DNA from: an uncultured Curtobacterium sp.
Lineage (GTDB): Bacteria; Actinomycetota; Actinomycetes; Actinomycetales; Microbacteriaceae
Reading direction: 5' to 3'
DNA length: 64,000 nucleotides
Assembly (NCBI GenBank): GCA_913778205.1
Contig: CAJYUW010000020.1
Coordinates: 28,996-92,995 of the forward strand
The position numbers and the translations under genes are program-made. Positions 1 through 8,403 of the stretch are shown here, piece by piece. Numbering within the stretch: the stretch's first letter is position 1; each line of letters begins with the position of its first letter. The notes under the pieces were generated by a model. That model was not told the DNA's origin, ran no database searches, and was given only the letters and a program-made list of their open reading frames with translations.

Positions 1-1301
1 GGCCACTCCCCCTCGACCGCGACGTCGACGTCGCGGTAGTCGCTCCGGAACCGCCTCGGGCCGTCGACGCCACGTGACCAGCCGACCACCGGGTCCGCGA
101 GGTGTGTGAACTCGTCGACGAGGCGGGCGACGCTCCGCGCACGGTTCTCCGCGGCCGCGTCCCAGAGCGCCCACCGCGTGTCCGCCACGCCCGTGAGGTC
201 GAGCCGTTCGATCCACGGCACGCGACGGGCCTCCCGCTCCTCGATCGACCGCTCCCGCTCGGCGTCCGCCGCCTCGGCGTCGTAGCCGGCGGGTTCCTCG
301 ACCGGGGTCGAGTCGAGGGCGTCGGTGTCGATCGACTCCGGCAGCCCGTCCGACAGGTCGACGACGACCTCACGCGGGCGGTAGACCACGTCCCAGGAGC
401 CGTACGGACGCGGCACGAGGTCCGGGCCGGTCCGGTGGAACCGCAGGGTCATCCGGTCGCCCTCGACGGCGACGTCGTCGACGAGGTGGTCGACACCGAT
501 GGTCGTCGTCGTACCGTCCGGTGCGATCCGGACGAGGTCGGTGGGCGGGGTCGGCGACGGAGGGCCGGGATCGGCCGGGGGTGCTGCCCGCGGATCGTCG
601 GCCGCGAGGTCGTCGGAGAAGCCGATGGACCACTGGTACGCGGTCATGACCATCGATCCGCTGTCCTCTGCGCCCACTCCGCGCCCGTGTGCCCCGTCGT
701 CGAGCGCGTCGTCGCCGTCAGCGTCGAACGCGTGGTCGCCGTCCTCGTCGAAGGGGACGTCCGGCTCGTCGTCACGCTCCTCGTCCAGCTCGGTCCAGTC
801 GGCGGGGTCGGGCCAGAACGGGTCGGCCTCCGCCCAGGGCAGGTCGGCCGGATCCACCGAGTCCAGCCCCTCGGCATCGTCCGAGTCGTCGCCGTCGTCG
901 TCGTCACCGATCCCCGCCTTCCACGCCGACGCGTCACGCGGGTCCGCGAGCCACAACCCACCCGGGTCCGCGGCGACGACCCGACGGTCGCCGAGGTCCA
1001 CCGCCGCGCCGACGCGGTCCGGGCCGAGATGCACCGCGGTCCGACCGGTGTCGTCGATGCCGTCGCCGCGGTAGACGACCCACACGCCCTCGCCCGTCGG
1101 CCAGCCCTCGGCTTCCTCGACCGCACGCTCGGGCAGCGGCGCCGACGGCCACGTCAGCCACCGCTCGACCACACCGTCGCGCACGACGGCGGCGACCGGC
1201 CGGTGGAGGTCGGGGATGATCGACCGGTCCCCGACCGGCACGACGTCGAGCGGCAGCAGGTGGTCGGGTTCGTCGGCACGAGGGCGGCGCGGATCGGTCA
1301 C
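1..1301 (-). CDS. Acidic hypothetical protein, 3' end cut by window
   Basis: An open frame begins at a GTG (VTDPRRPRADEPDHLL) and runs off the window start, giving about 433 visible residues. The family is not recognised. The N-terminal half has short W/G/D-rich stretches; roughly residues 130-200 are a strongly Asp/Glu-rich linker; the rest is mixed and charged, with no signal peptide or membrane segment. The start is supported by a TAnnnT hexamer (TAGCCT) 7 nt upstream and no Shine-Dalgarno sequence, the leaderless pattern seen repeatedly in this window. The plus-strand frames over the same DNA are shadows with unrealistic Arg/Pro-rich composition. The function is unknown, but I am fairly sure the frame is real. 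Confidence 0.6.
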   Translation of the reverse strand, partial: MTDPRRPRADEPDHLLPLDVVPVGDRSIIPDLHRPVAAVVRDGVVERWLTWPSAPLPERAVEEAEGWPTGEGVWVVYRGDGIDDTGRTAVHLGPDRVGAAVDLGDRRVVAADPGGLWLADPRDASAWKAGIGDDDDGDDSDDAEGLDSVDPADLPWAEADPFWPDPADWTELDEERDDEPDVPFDEDGDHAFDADGDDALDDGAHGRGVGAEDSGSMVMTAYQWSIGFSDDLAADDPRAAPPADPGPPSPTPPTDLVRIAPDGTTTTIGVDHLVDDVAVEGDRMTLRFHRTGPDLVPRPYGSWDVVYRPREVVVDLSDGLPESIDTDALDSTPVEEPAGYDAEAADAERERSIEEREARRVPWIERLDLTGVADTRWALWDAAAENRARSVARLVDEFTHLADPVVGWSRGVDGPRRFRSDYRDVDVAVEGEW

Positions 1302-1308
1302 GAGCGCG

Positions 1309-1314
1309 AGGCTA
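1309..1314 (-). promoter_or_regulatory. Leaderless -10 element (TAGCCT)
   Basis: TAGCCT on the minus strand lies 7 nt upstream of the GTG at 1301. It matches TAnnnT, and spacing to the start leaves no room for a ribosome binding site. Confidence 0.45.
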
Positions 1315-1480
1315 CCGGCCGCCGGCGCACGCGGCCCGGGGTCGACGACCGCGGGAGCGACCGGCCCCCCGCTCCCGACCGCCGGGCGACCGGACGCGAC
1401 ACGCGACACCGCGACCACGGCACCGGCAGCGACGACCGAGTTGACTGGAGTGTCGACCGAACGAGGAGGAGGAGGACCGC

Positions 1481-3061
1481 GTGCTCGGACCGGAACTGGT
1501 GGTCGTGCTCGGCCTGGCGATCGCGCTGACCGCTGCCGTCGCCGACCGCATCCGCGTGGCACCGCCCGTGCTGCTCCTGGTCATCGGCGCAGCACTCGCC
1601 CTCGTGCCCGAGTTCGCGCACGTCCAGCTCCCCGCCGACGCCGTGCTCCTCCTGTTCCTCCCCGCCCTCCTCTACTGGGAGAGCCTGACGACCTCGCTGC
1701 GGGAGATCCGGAAGAACCTCCGTGGCATCGTCCTCATGGGCACGCTCCTCGTCGTGCTGACCGCCGGTGCCGTCGCGACCATGCTCCACCTGCTCGGCCT
1801 GCCGTGGGGACCGGCCTGGGTGCTCGGCGCCGCCGTCGCACCGACCGACGCCACCGCGGTCGGCGTGCTCACGCGGATGCTCCCCCGCCGGAACGTCACC
1901 GTGCTGCGCGCGGAGAGCCTCGTCAACGACGGCACCACCCTGGTCGTCTACGGCATCGCCGTGGCGGTCACCGTGGGCACGCAGGAGCTCACGTTCTGGA
2001 GCGTCTCCGGGATGCTCCTGCTGTCCTACGTCGGCGGGGTGGCGGCCGGACTCGCCGCGGCCTGGGTCGGCACCCTGGTCCTCCGGAGGGTCGAGGCCGT
2101 CACCCTGCAGAACCTCGTCACGCTGCTCGTGCCGTTCGTCGCGTTCCTCGCGGCGGAGGCGATCGACGCGTCCGGGGTGCTCGCGGTCGTCACCGCAGGC
2201 ATCGTCGTCAGCCAGGTCGCACCGAAGCTCGACCGCGCCGAGACCCGGCAGCAGGTGCGGGCGTTCTGGTCGTTCCTCACCTACCTGCTCAACGGGGCGT
2301 TGTTCGTCCTCGTCGGCATCGAGGCGATGATCGCCGCACGGGCACTGACCGCGTCGGAGCTCGGTCGCGCGGTCGGACTCGTCGCCGCTGTGGCCGGCGT
2401 GCTGGTGCTGGTCCGGTTCGCGTTCCTCAACGCCGCGGGCGGGACCGTCTGGCTCGTCACCCGGCACACCGGGGGCGCACCGCGTGAGGGACGCCGCGAC
2501 CGCCTGGTCAGCGGGTTCGCCGGGTTCCGCGGCGCGGTCTCGCTCGCCATGGCCGTCGCCGTCCCGCGCACGCTCGAGTCCGGCGCGGCCTTCCCCGACC
2601 GGGACCTCATCGTCTTCGTCACCGCCGGCGTGGTCGTCGTGACCGTCGTCGTCCAGGCGCTCGTCCTCCCCGTGGTCCTCCGTCGCGCCGCACTGCCCGA
2701 GGACGAGGCCGTCGGCGAGGAACGGCGGTACGCCGAACGGACGGCGATCGAGGAGGCACTCGACGCCCTGCCCCGCCTCGCCAGACGCGCCGGGGCCGAC
2801 CGCGCCACCGTCGCCCGGATCCGGAAGGACTACGAGGCGCACCTCGACGTCATCCAGGCCCGTGCAGAGGCCGACGACGACCACCCCGCGGTGCAACGGC
2901 ACGACAGCGCGGTCGCCCTGGAACTCGCCCTCGTACGGCACAAGGCGGCGACCCTCCTCCGCCTCCGCGACGCCGACGAGATCGACGACGTCGTGCTCCG
3001 CCAGGTCCGGGCCGGCCTCGACGCCGAGGAGGCCCGGCTCGACGGATCGATGCCGGTGTGA
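1481..3061 (+). CDS. CPA1-family Na+/H+ antiporter
   Basis: A 526-aa integral membrane protein with about 12 hydrophobic segments in residues 1-400, followed by a charged cytoplasmic tail of about 125 residues, the usual plan of bacterial NhaP/YjcE-type CPA1 exchangers. The family signature residues are present: APTDATAVG near residue 120 and SLVNDGTTL near residue 148, whose Asp residues take part in cation/proton exchange. Expected role is proton-driven Na+ (or K+) export for pH and salt homeostasis. The GTG start follows a strong GAGGAGG ribosome binding site. The stop overlaps the next start by 4 nt (GTGA), so it is probably co-translated with the downstream permease gene. Ion specificity cannot be read from the sequence. 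Confidence 0.9.
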   Translation: MLGPELVVVLGLAIALTAAVADRIRVAPPVLLLVIGAALALVPEFAHVQLPADAVLLLFLPALLYWESLTTSLREIRKNLRGIVLMGTLLVVLTAGAVATMLHLLGLPWGPAWVLGAAVAPTDATAVGVLTRMLPRRNVTVLRAESLVNDGTTLVVYGIAVAVTVGTQELTFWSVSGMLLLSYVGGVAAGLAAAWVGTLVLRRVEAVTLQNLVTLLVPFVAFLAAEAIDASGVLAVVTAGIVVSQVAPKLDRAETRQQVRAFWSFLTYLLNGALFVLVGIEAMIAARALTASELGRAVGLVAAVAGVLVLVRFAFLNAAGGTVWLVTRHTGGAPREGRRDRLVSGFAGFRGAVSLAMAVAVPRTLESGAAFPDRDLIVFVTAGVVVVTVVVQALVLPVVLRRAALPEDEAVGEERRYAERTAIEEALDALPRLARRAGADRATVARIRKDYEAHLDVIQARAEADDDHPAVQRHDSAVALELALVRHKAATLLRLRDADEIDDVVLRQVRAGLDAEEARLDGSMPV

Positions 3062-3810
3062 GCGTCGACCCCGGGACCCTCGTCCGCACCCTGGTCGGCG
3101 TCGCCGTCCTCATCGCCGTCACCACCGCGGTCCTGCTCGCGGCACGGACGCCCGTCCCGTGGGCACCGGCGCTCGCCGTCCTGCGCGGGACCGTGCAGCT
3201 CGCGGCGCTCAGCGTCGTGCTCACCGGGATCATCCGCGACCCCCTCTGGATCGGGGCCGCCCTCGTCGTCATGCTCGCGGTGGCGACGACGACCGCCGCG
3301 CGACGCCTCGGGTCCCTCCGCACCCGCCTGCTGCCGGTCGTGATCGCGATGGTCGCCGGCATCGGCGTCGCGCTCCTCATCGTGTTCGCGACCGGGGCGA
3401 TCGCCTTCACGCCCCGGTACGTGCTGGCCATCGGGGGCATCGTCATCGGCAACGCCATGACCGGTGCCACCCTGTCCGGTCGTCGCTTCGTCGAACTCGT
3501 GGACGACCGCTGGGACGACGTCGAGGGATGGCTCGCCCTCGGCGCGACCCCGCGGCAGGCGACCGCCGACCTCGTCCGCCGTGCCGTGCACGCCGCGATG
3601 GTGCCGAGCACCGACCAGACCAGGACCACCGGCCTCGTGACGCTGCCGGGCGCGTTCGTCGGCGCGGTGTTCGGTGGGGTATCGCCGCTCGAGGCGGGTC
3701 GGTTCCAGGTCGTGGTGCTCGCGGCGATCATCACGGCCGGGGCGATCGTGTCGGTCGTGCTGACCCGGCTGCTCGCCGCGGTGCGGACGCGACCCGTCAC
3801 GCCCCGCTGA
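3058..3810 (+). CDS. FetB-type ABC permease (UPF0014 family)
   Basis: A 250-aa membrane protein with about 6-7 transmembrane segments. It carries the family hallmark near residues 185-207: DQTRTTGLVTLPGAFVG, then a Gly-rich turn. FetB is the permease of the FetAB exporter linked to iron efflux and oxidative stress tolerance in E. coli; no FetA-like ATPase gene lies nearby, so the substrate is open. Start is a GTG overlapping the antiporter stop (GTGA), which suggests translational coupling. A long perfect hairpin directly at the stop codon ends the two-gene unit. Confidence 0.8.
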   Translation: MSVDPGTLVRTLVGVAVLIAVTTAVLLAARTPVPWAPALAVLRGTVQLAALSVVLTGIIRDPLWIGAALVVMLAVATTTAARRLGSLRTRLLPVVIAMVAGIGVALLIVFATGAIAFTPRYVLAIGGIVIGNAMTGATLSGRRFVELVDDRWDDVEGWLALGATPRQATADLVRRAVHAAMVPSTDQTRTTGLVTLPGAFVGAVFGGVSPLEAGRFQVVVLAAIITAGAIVSVVLTRLLAAVRTRPVTPR

Positions 3811-3856
3811 CGGACGGGAGGCGCGTGGCGGGCCGGCACCGCGCCTCCCGTCCGTC
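3809..3856 (+). terminator. GACGGGAGGC-family hairpin after fetB-like gene
   Basis: Perfect 17-bp inverted repeat (3809-3825 with 3840-3856; arm begins GACGGACGGGAGGCGCG) around a 14-nt loop, without a T-run. It starts in the stop codon of the permease gene. The same arm sequence recurs at other gene ends in this window, so it is both a likely terminator and one copy of a dispersed repeat. Confidence 0.75.
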
Positions 3857-4148
3857 ACCGGGCTGCGCTCAGGACTCGGCGGCACCTTCGGAAGCAGCCA
3901 GGACGGAGGTCGTCGGCGCCGCACCTGTCGACGGCGGTGTCCCGCGTCTCGACGGAACGTCCTTGCGCGCCGGGTGCCGGCTGCCTCAACCACGCATGCG
4001 CGCGCCTTCGATCCCCGCGCCCAGTCTGGGAGGAGGTTCCGGACCGCACGGTGATGTGTTCACCAGAGCGACTCGTCTGCTCACCGGTCCGACGACGAGG
4101 GGTGAGCAAGTGAGTCAATGCATGCCTCCTCCAGCACGACCGGGCAGA
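3857..4148. other. Intergenic region, no feature recognised
   Basis: About 290 nt without a convincing reading frame. An 87-codon minus-strand frame here is Arg/Ser/Pro rich and looks like chance. Confidence 0.4.
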
Positions 4149-4547
4149 TCAGTTCGGCTGTGCTGCCATCGGGACGACCACCGCAGCAAGTACGAACAGC
4201 ACGACGATGGTGAGGATCGCTGCGACTCCAGTGATCCACGCGCGACGACGGGCACGTCGGCGGCGCTCAGCAACCGACGCCCAGAGCACGATGTTGACGA
4301 CAGCCGCGGTCGGGAAGCCGATGGAGGCGATCAATCCGACGGTGTCAACGCACCCTGCGTCCCCGCAAGCGTCGAAGGCGGACATCGACAGCTGGACGCC
4401 GAACCAGCCGACGGCGAACAACGGCAGGCTGAGACCGAACAGCGTCAGCGTGACTGCGAGGTCTTTCCAGCCCGGAGGAGCCCGGGTCGCGAGTCGCCGG
4501 CGGTCAGGAGGTCCGAGCGGGCAGAGGTCGTCACCGTGCTGCCTCAT
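4149..4547 (-). CDS. Small membrane protein, three TM segments
   Basis: Starting at MRQHGDDLCPL (ATG at 4547) this encodes 132 aa with three hydrophobic segments: about residues 28-52, 63-88 and 102-126, separated by a short loop holding two Cys (DACGDAGC) and by an Arg-rich cytoplasmic stretch. It resembles the small uncharacterised membrane proteins common in Microbacteriaceae, but I cannot name a family. A longer frame reaches upstream to 4679, but that extension is Arg/Pro-rich and probably not translated. A CACACT hexamer sits 6 nt upstream of the chosen ATG, compatible with a weak leaderless start. Confidence 0.55.
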   Translation of the reverse strand: MRQHGDDLCPLGPPDRRRLATRAPPGWKDLAVTLTLFGLSLPLFAVGWFGVQLSMSAFDACGDAGCVDTVGLIASIGFPTAAVVNIVLWASVAERRRRARRRAWITGVAAILTIVVLFVLAAVVVPMAAQPN

Positions 4548-4708
4548 GGCGACAGTGTGCCGGATGTGGTTCACGGAGGATCGCTTCGACTCGACCCGGC
4601 AGCCGGTCACCGCCTGAACACCGGCTGCCCAGCGGCTTCCCGGATGAGGCCGACGTTCCGCGGGACCGCCGACGAGCACGCGGACCGCGGACGTGGTCGG
4701 ATGGCTGC

Positions 4709-5245
4709 GTGCAGACAGTGATCGTGACGGGCATGCCGGGTGCCGGCAAGTCCACTGTGACTCGACTTCTCGCAGCGCGGATGCCGCGCGCCGCGCGCAT
4801 CGCTGCTGACGACGTGAACGCGATGATCATCGCTGGTGCGGTCTGGCCACTCGGTCACCCCGCGGAGGAAGCCGCCCGTCAGGTCGAACTCAGTTACCGG
4901 AATCTGGCTGCGCTGGCCGACAACTTCACCGCCGCGGGCTTCGCCACCGTCATCGACTGCGTCATCCCGGACGGTGCGCACCTCGATCGGCTCCTCGGGC
5001 ATCTCTCGTCAGCTTCGCCGTCCCTGGTCGTTCTGGCTCCGGGCACCGAGGCGTGCACGGAGCGCAACGCACGGAGAGAGGCAAGCGAGCGGTTCACCTT
5101 CGACGGGTACGACGCACTCGACGAGGCGATGCGTCGCGGCTTCGGAGACCGCGGATGGTGGCTCGACACGAGCAGTCTCAGCGCAGGCAGGACGGCTGAA
5201 CTCATCGCCGCTGGACTCGACCTCGACACTGCTGTGCCTCACTGA
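4709..5245 (+). CDS. P-loop nucleotide kinase-like protein (AAA/CPT-like)
   Basis: A 178-aa soluble protein with a Walker A motif at the extreme N-terminus (GMPGAGKST, residues 8-16) and an AADD sequence at about residue 34 that could act like the acidic substrate-side residues of small kinases. Overall size and layout resemble chloramphenicol phosphotransferase-like, zeta-like or gluconate-kinase-like P-loop phosphotransferases. It probably transfers phosphate from ATP to a small molecule, but the substrate is unknown. Start is a GTG (QTVIVTG follows); no ribosome binding site is obvious. It stands alone, with no operon partner. Confidence 0.65.
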   Translation: MQTVIVTGMPGAGKSTVTRLLAARMPRAARIAADDVNAMIIAGAVWPLGHPAEEAARQVELSYRNLAALADNFTAAGFATVIDCVIPDGAHLDRLLGHLSSASPSLVVLAPGTEACTERNARREASERFTFDGYDALDEAMRRGFGDRGWWLDTSSLSAGRTAELIAAGLDLDTAVPH

Positions 5246-5310
5246 AGGATCGGCTCCCGAACGAACGTCGGGCTCATCCCGTGTCGCCGGAACGGAGTAG
5301 GAACGCCGTC

Positions 5311-5562
5311 ATGGACCATCCCGAGCTCGTCACCGTCGATGACCGTCGCATCATGATCGGCGTCCTCGCCAACCTCGCAGTCGCCTTTCTCGGCGCAGTC
5401 GACCACCCCCGCGCGGCTGGCTCATCCATGCGACACATGACCGACAGGTTCCGCAACGACCTTGGACGTGATCTCGGGCACGCCCCGACTGACCAGGAGT
5501 GCTACGAGGCCGTCGAAGCACAGATCGATCGCCTCCGACACTCCATCGGGGAGTACGACTGA
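5311..5562 (+). CDS. Small hypothetical protein
   Basis: About 83 aa from MDHPELVTVDD. A frame extension of 10 residues to 5281 exists, but the ATG at 5311 has a TAGGAA sequence 7 nt upstream and a better N-terminus. Composition is balanced, soluble and slightly acidic, ending RLRHSIGEYD. There is no recognised domain; the region DRFRNDLGRDLGHAP may form a helical pair. It precedes a stretch that looks decayed, so its own function is unknown. Confidence 0.45.
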   Translation: MDHPELVTVDDRRIMIGVLANLAVAFLGAVDHPRAAGSSMRHMTDRFRNDLGRDLGHAPTDQECYEAVEAQIDRLRHSIGEYD

Positions 5563-5667
5563 GCGCGTCCGTTGGCCGATCGGCGAAGGGACGTCGCCGA
5601 AGCGCGAAGCCGCGAGAGTCAGTCGAGGCCGCTCCCCCTGTGGTCGGCGGAAGGACTCTCGCGTCGT

Positions 5668-5890
5668 GAGCGACGATCCGGACGACCCCACTCCGCAGAC
5701 ATGGACAAAGCGTCAGCGGGTGCCGATGGCAATCGGCACCGGGTTTCTTGACGGTGCTGTGCTGCTGGCTGCTGCTCGCCGGCGAAGCGACCGTAAAGTG
5801 CATCGGTGGGATCGGGCTGGCGACGCTCGTCGTCTGGGTCCTCCGCCTGACTTCACAAGCGAAGGCGTGCGTTCAGGCAGCTGATCTCGA
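5668..5890 (+). pseudogene. Possible frameshifted small membrane protein
   Basis: A GTG at 5668 opens a plausible hydrophilic N-terminus (SDDPDDPTPQTWTKRQR), but after about 28 codons this frame turns Arg-rich. The +1 frame then gives a good membrane segment (TVLCCWLLLAGEATV, then IGLATLVVWVLRL). Joining the frames near 5750 would make a 65-75-aa membrane protein. Either a frameshift killed the gene or the similarity is chance. Confidence 0.3.
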
Positions 5891-6626
5891 GGTCGGGCTC
5901 AGGTCGTGGGCGCCGCAGCCACTCGACGAGCGAGCTCCCCAGCGAAAGGCTGCCCGTCACGCACTCGTCCGGTGAAAGTCCTCCGAACTCCGCCGAGTTG
6001 CAGAACCAAGCGGACCCGGTGAGGATCACCACCGCGCCTTCTCGGCCGCACCTCCACCGACACAAGGGCGACGGAGGACAGCGAGACCGCGGTCGACACG
6101 TGGCCACGCAACACCATGGTGAACGAGCCGCACGGCGCTACCGCGCTCTGCCTCCGGCGGTCTTTCGTGCGGTCGGGCCCGGGACGGTTGCGGTTGGCAT
6201 CGTCCTCGGCTGTTCCGCGGCGGGGTTGTGATCACGTCGGATCAAGGGCTATCCGGCCGGGCGATGCCGAGGCAGCCCGATGACCGGTCCTTCAGTGGGG
6301 ACGGATGCCGACCATCGGACAATCCGCTGTCCGCACTCCGAACTCCGAACTGTGCATTCTGCCGGCCAGGCCGGACGACGAGATGTGCTCGCGGCTTGCG
6401 GCGTCGCACTGCTCGCGGCGCCACCGGGACCCCGGACGAAGATCGGCGCCCCGGCGTGCGTCGTCGCGGCGATCGTGGTGCTGATCTGTTCCGGTCGAGC
6501 TGGTGGATCAGTGCGCGGACCGTTCTGAGTGGACGCGCCGCATCACCTGCTGGACCTCCCGCCGTTGAACAGGACGGCCGCCCCGAAGGCAGGAGGCCGT
6601 AGCCCGAGAGCTGCGAAGATCACGAC
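5891..6626. other. Decayed or non-coding stretch
   Basis: About 730 nt with only short overlapping frames. On the minus strand near 5899-6117 two frames each hold a protein-like half: a hydrophobic start (VSTAVSLSSVALVSV) and, in another frame, ILTGSAWFCNSAEFGGLSP. On the plus strand near 6390-6528 there is one hydrophobic piece (APACVVAAIVVLICSG). These look like remnants of small genes broken by indels. Confidence 0.35.
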
Positions 6627-7001
6627 GTGCCACTTCGATCCCTCGACCAGCTTGACGACGCGACGTTCGGTACGGCCGGAGCACGCGTGGTCGCAGGGCA
6701 GCTCACCCTTCACGGGTGGGTCGTCGAGCGCCTCCTGAAGACTGGGACCGTCCGACTGCCCGTCGTGCTCACGGTGCCGAATGCGATCGACGTCGTCATC
6801 GACAGCGCCAGCGGGACGGGCGATCTCGTGCTCGAGTCGTTCGAGGTGACTGCAACCGCGGTCACGCTCCGGGGCGTCATCCCTTGCGAGGTCGTCGTCA
6901 CCACCTCGGCGCGCAGCGAGGTGCGGCTCGATGTCGGCACGGAGCCCGGCGCAGTCCGTCGTTGGGGGCGATGGCAGCCACGGGACACACGAACGCGGTG
7001 A
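6627..7001 (+). CDS. Hypothetical beta-rich protein
   Basis: A GTG-initiated frame of 124 aa (PLRSLDQLDDATFGTAG). The sequence alternates hydrophobic and polar residues (LPVVLTVPNAIDVVIDSA; LESFEVTATAVTLRGVI), which suggests a small all-beta fold; no signal peptide or membrane helix. Codon use fits the host, unlike the preceding kilobase. It is convergent with apbE, ending about 50 nt from it. Family not recognised. Confidence 0.5.
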   Translation: MPLRSLDQLDDATFGTAGARVVAGQLTLHGWVVERLLKTGTVRLPVVLTVPNAIDVVIDSASGTGDLVLESFEVTATAVTLRGVIPCEVVVTTSARSEVRLDVGTEPGAVRRWGRWQPRDTRTR

Positions 7002-7054
7002 CGCTCGAATTGCCTTCCGGCGGCGTCGAGCCGGAGCGCTACCTCGGGTCAGGC

Positions 7055-7816
7055 TCAGGGTTCGGCGGCGACCTCCGGCCGCAGCATGCTCTCTGCGCCG
7101 GGCGTTGCCCAGACCTGCCCGTCCGCGGCGAACGCGACGACGTCGACCGAACCGTCCGCGGTCAGTCGTCCGAGGTCCTCGGCGTCGCCCGCCACGACCG
7201 CCGTGGCGAGCACGTCAGCGGTCACGATGTCGTCCGCGATCACGGTGGCCTGCACGAAGGTCGGTGTCGCGCGGCGCCAGATGTGCTCGCCGCGCTCGGC
7301 GGTACCCGAGGTCGCCACTGCGCGCCGGTCGCCGTCGAGCCGGACGATGCCGACGACGGTGTCGCGACGGGACGGGTCGACGATCCCGACGCTCCACGGC
7401 TCGGGCTCCGCCTCGGGTCCGTCGGACCGGTAGCGGCCGCGGGCGAGGACGTCGCCGCCCGCCGTGACGAGCCAGTCGGACCCCTCGTCGTCGAGCACCG
7501 CGCCGGCATCGCGGATCGCCAGGGCCTTCACGACGCCCGACAGGTCGACGACGCCGTCCGGCCGGTGCGGGGTGAACGCGCCGCCGGTCCGGTCACGCCA
7601 CTCCAGGGCGAGGGCGTAGGTGTCGCGAACCTCGGCCGGGGTATCGGCCAGGCGGAGGGTTCCGGACGCCACCCGGCTGAGGACCGACGCCGGGTCGTAG
7701 AGGCTGTACCGGTGGTCGTAGCCGGCGAAGACCGCTCGGACCGCCGCGGCAGCCTCCAGGGACACGCCCCGGAGGCTGACCACGGTGCCCATGGTCTCGA
7801 AGGTCCGGACGCTCAC
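7055..7816 (-). CDS. apbE: FAD:protein FMN transferase (ApbE family)
   Basis: 253 aa. ApbE enzymes use FAD and Mg2+ to attach FMN covalently, through a phosphoester, to a Thr in FMN-binding domains outside the membrane. The protein has the family's N-terminal TMGTVVSLRG strand, YSLYDPASVLSRV, the substrate-side region VDLSGVVKALAIRDAGAVL, and the C-terminal VTADVLATAVVAGDAEDL segment with its Mg2+-binding acidic residues. It is shorter than E. coli ApbE and lacks an obvious signal peptide. The GTG start overlaps the stop of the upstream FMN-binding gene, so modifying enzyme and its likely substrate are translationally coupled. This context makes the assignment strong. Confidence 0.88.
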   Translation of the reverse strand: MSVRTFETMGTVVSLRGVSLEAAAAVRAVFAGYDHRYSLYDPASVLSRVASGTLRLADTPAEVRDTYALALEWRDRTGGAFTPHRPDGVVDLSGVVKALAIRDAGAVLDDEGSDWLVTAGGDVLARGRYRSDGPEAEPEPWSVGIVDPSRRDTVVGIVRLDGDRRAVATSGTAERGEHIWRRATPTFVQATVIADDIVTADVLATAVVAGDAEDLGRLTADGSVDVVAFAADGQVWATPGAESMLRPEVAAEP

Positions 7817-8403
7817 AGGCCGGCCTGGTCGAGTGCGGACTGCAGCGAGGTGATGTACGCCTCGCTCGTGAAGGTCGCTCCGCTGACGGCCTGGATCTGC
7901 GCCGACTGGGCTTGCAGGGCCTCCTGGCGGAGGATCGGGGCGGCCTGCTGGCTGATCATCACCGAGCGTCCGCCGTCGTTGGTCAGCTGCAGTGCGGTGA
8001 CGTCGGTGAGCTTGCCGCCGGACACGGTGATCTGCACCTGGACCGGACCGTACTGGGTCTGGGCCGTCTGCCCCGCGTAGGTGCCGTCCTTCGCGGCCCC
8101 CGTGCTGCCCGTGCCGCTGCTGCCACTGCCCGTGCCGCTGCTGCCGCCGCTGCCCGAGCTGCCGTTCGTCCCCGAGCTGCTCCCGTCCCCCGTGCTGCTG
8201 CCGCCGTCCGAGCTGCCGCCGCCCGTGCCACCGCTGGCGCTGACGCCCGAGCCGGCACTGCCCGAACTGCCGCTGCTCGTGCCGCCGGACGTGCTCGCCT
8301 GGGGCTGTGACGCCGTCACGGCCGGCTGCCCGCCGAGCTGCCACCCGATCACCAGGACCGCTGCCGAGGAGACGATGCCCCCGGCGACCACCCGCGCGCG
8401 CAT
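7813..8403 (-). CDS. Secreted FMN-binding domain protein (ApbE substrate)
   Basis: 196 aa. An N-terminal hydrophobic signal/anchor (about residues 5-25) is followed by a 70-residue Ser/Gly-rich flexible linker and a C-terminal FMN_bind domain of about 90 residues. The domain ends with SGATFTS at residues 174-180; the Thr at about 179 fits the [S/T]GAxxT flavinylation motif targeted by ApbE. Expected role: a membrane-tethered flavoprotein that carries electrons on the outer face. The ATG overlaps the oxidoreductase stop (ATGA) and its stop overlaps apbE, forming a tight three-gene operon. The final electron acceptor is not evident. Confidence 0.88.
   Translation of the reverse strand: MRARVVAGGIVSSAAVLVIGWQLGGQPAVTASQPQASTSGGTSSGSSGSAGSGVSASGGTGGGSSDGGSSTGDGSSSGTNGSSGSGGSSGTGSGSSGTGSTGAAKDGTYAGQTAQTQYGPVQVQITVSGGKLTDVTALQLTNDGGRSVMISQQAAPILRQEALQAQSAQIQAVSGATFTSEAYITSLQSALDQAGL

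Noticed and set aside
102..1529. 475-codon plus-strand frame at the window start
   Set aside because: Arg/Val/Gly-biased shadow of the minus-strand acidic protein, which has normal codon use and a promoter-linked GTG.
3855..4118. Small minus-strand frame after the fetB-like gene
   Set aside because: Arg/Ser/Gly-rich, no start signal, overlaps the terminator.
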